A DNA stretch of 5,791 nucleotides. Source: Chloroflexi bacterium RIFCSPLOWO2_02_FULL_71_16. Its GTDB lineage: Bacteria > Chloroflexota > Limnocylindria > P2-11E. The stretch lies in contig MGON01000050.1 in NCBI GenBank assembly GCA_001795345.1, forward strand, positions 1,705-7,495, written 5' to 3'. The notes beneath the pieces were generated by a model, which worked only from the letters and a program-made list of their open reading frames with translations, was not told the DNA's origin and searched no databases. Position 1 is the stretch's first letter; the number at the start of each line of letters is the position of its first letter. Position numbers and translations under genes: made by a program. Shown in pieces: positions 5,744-5,791 of the stretch.

Positions 5744-5791
5744 GTGGCCCATCGCCCCACGGTCCGCGCGGCGAACGGCGTCGTGGCCAGC
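5744..5791 (+). CDS. N-terminus of a possible gamma-glutamyltransferase-family protein (partial)
   Basis: Only 16 codons from GTG 5744 are inside the window, reading MAHRPTVRAANGVVAS. This resembles the start of gamma-glutamyltransferase-family proteins, which often begin with RPxVxGxxGMVAS followed by HPLAS; that family is known to cleave or transfer gamma-glutamyl groups after self-processing, but the catalytic region lies outside the window. The gene diverges from the leftward operon. GGGG lies 4 bases before the start. TACGAT at 5729-5734 could be a -10 box, giving a very short or absent leader. The assignment rests on a very short stretch. Confidence 0.4.
   Translation, partial: MAHRPTVRAANGVVAS

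Noticed and set aside
5555..5752. Minus-strand frame of 65 codons covering the intergenic region
   Set aside because: It spans the promoter and the start of the propeller gene, has no recognisable features and would overlap both divergent starts.

Overview
The window is GC-rich DNA from a bacterium that I cannot place with certainty. Lipobox signal peptides, secreted proteins with DTNG/DVFVRD-type propeller repeats, GTG starts and tightly overlapping genes fit a soil or freshwater Actinomycetota or Chloroflexota lineage; that placement is inference.

The window is dominated by one leftward (minus-strand) operon read from about 5612 down to the left edge. A good promoter (TTGACG-17 bp-TAGAAC, 5619-5647) lies about 40 bp before a GTG start with a Shine-Dalgarno site. 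The genes in order are: (1) a 936-residue exported protein (5571-2761) made of a seven-bladed PD40/WD40-like beta-propeller, a PKD-like domain and an alpha/beta-hydrolase-like C-terminal domain; (2) a 262-residue secreted protein with an NTF2-like C-terminal half (2764-1976); (3) a small lipoprotein (about 2006-1473); (4) a shortened paralogue of gene 2 without a signal peptide (1419-1006); (5) a second lipoprotein paralogous to gene 3 (1004-525); (6) a third lipoprotein, about 80% identical to gene 3, entering from 534 and cut by the left edge just before its expected stop. Genes 1/2 share ATGA, genes 4/5 are one base apart, and 5/6 overlap, so translation is probably coupled.

The downstream half is a local amplification. 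Its layout is A-B-(truncated A)-B-B, where A is the NTF2-like protein and B the lipoprotein. All three B copies keep a lipobox cysteine plus two further cysteines. The newest pair (genes 3 and 6) shares a 104-bp block with only three differences, embedded in more diverged flanks.

The right end (5572-5791) is a divergent intergenic region. The last 48 bases encode the start of a rightward protein resembling the N-terminus of gamma-glutamyltransferase-family proteins. No RNA genes, CRISPR arrays, insertion sequences or terminators were seen. All members of the operon except the shortened gene 4 look exported, so the products probably act together at the cell surface; the substrate is not evident.
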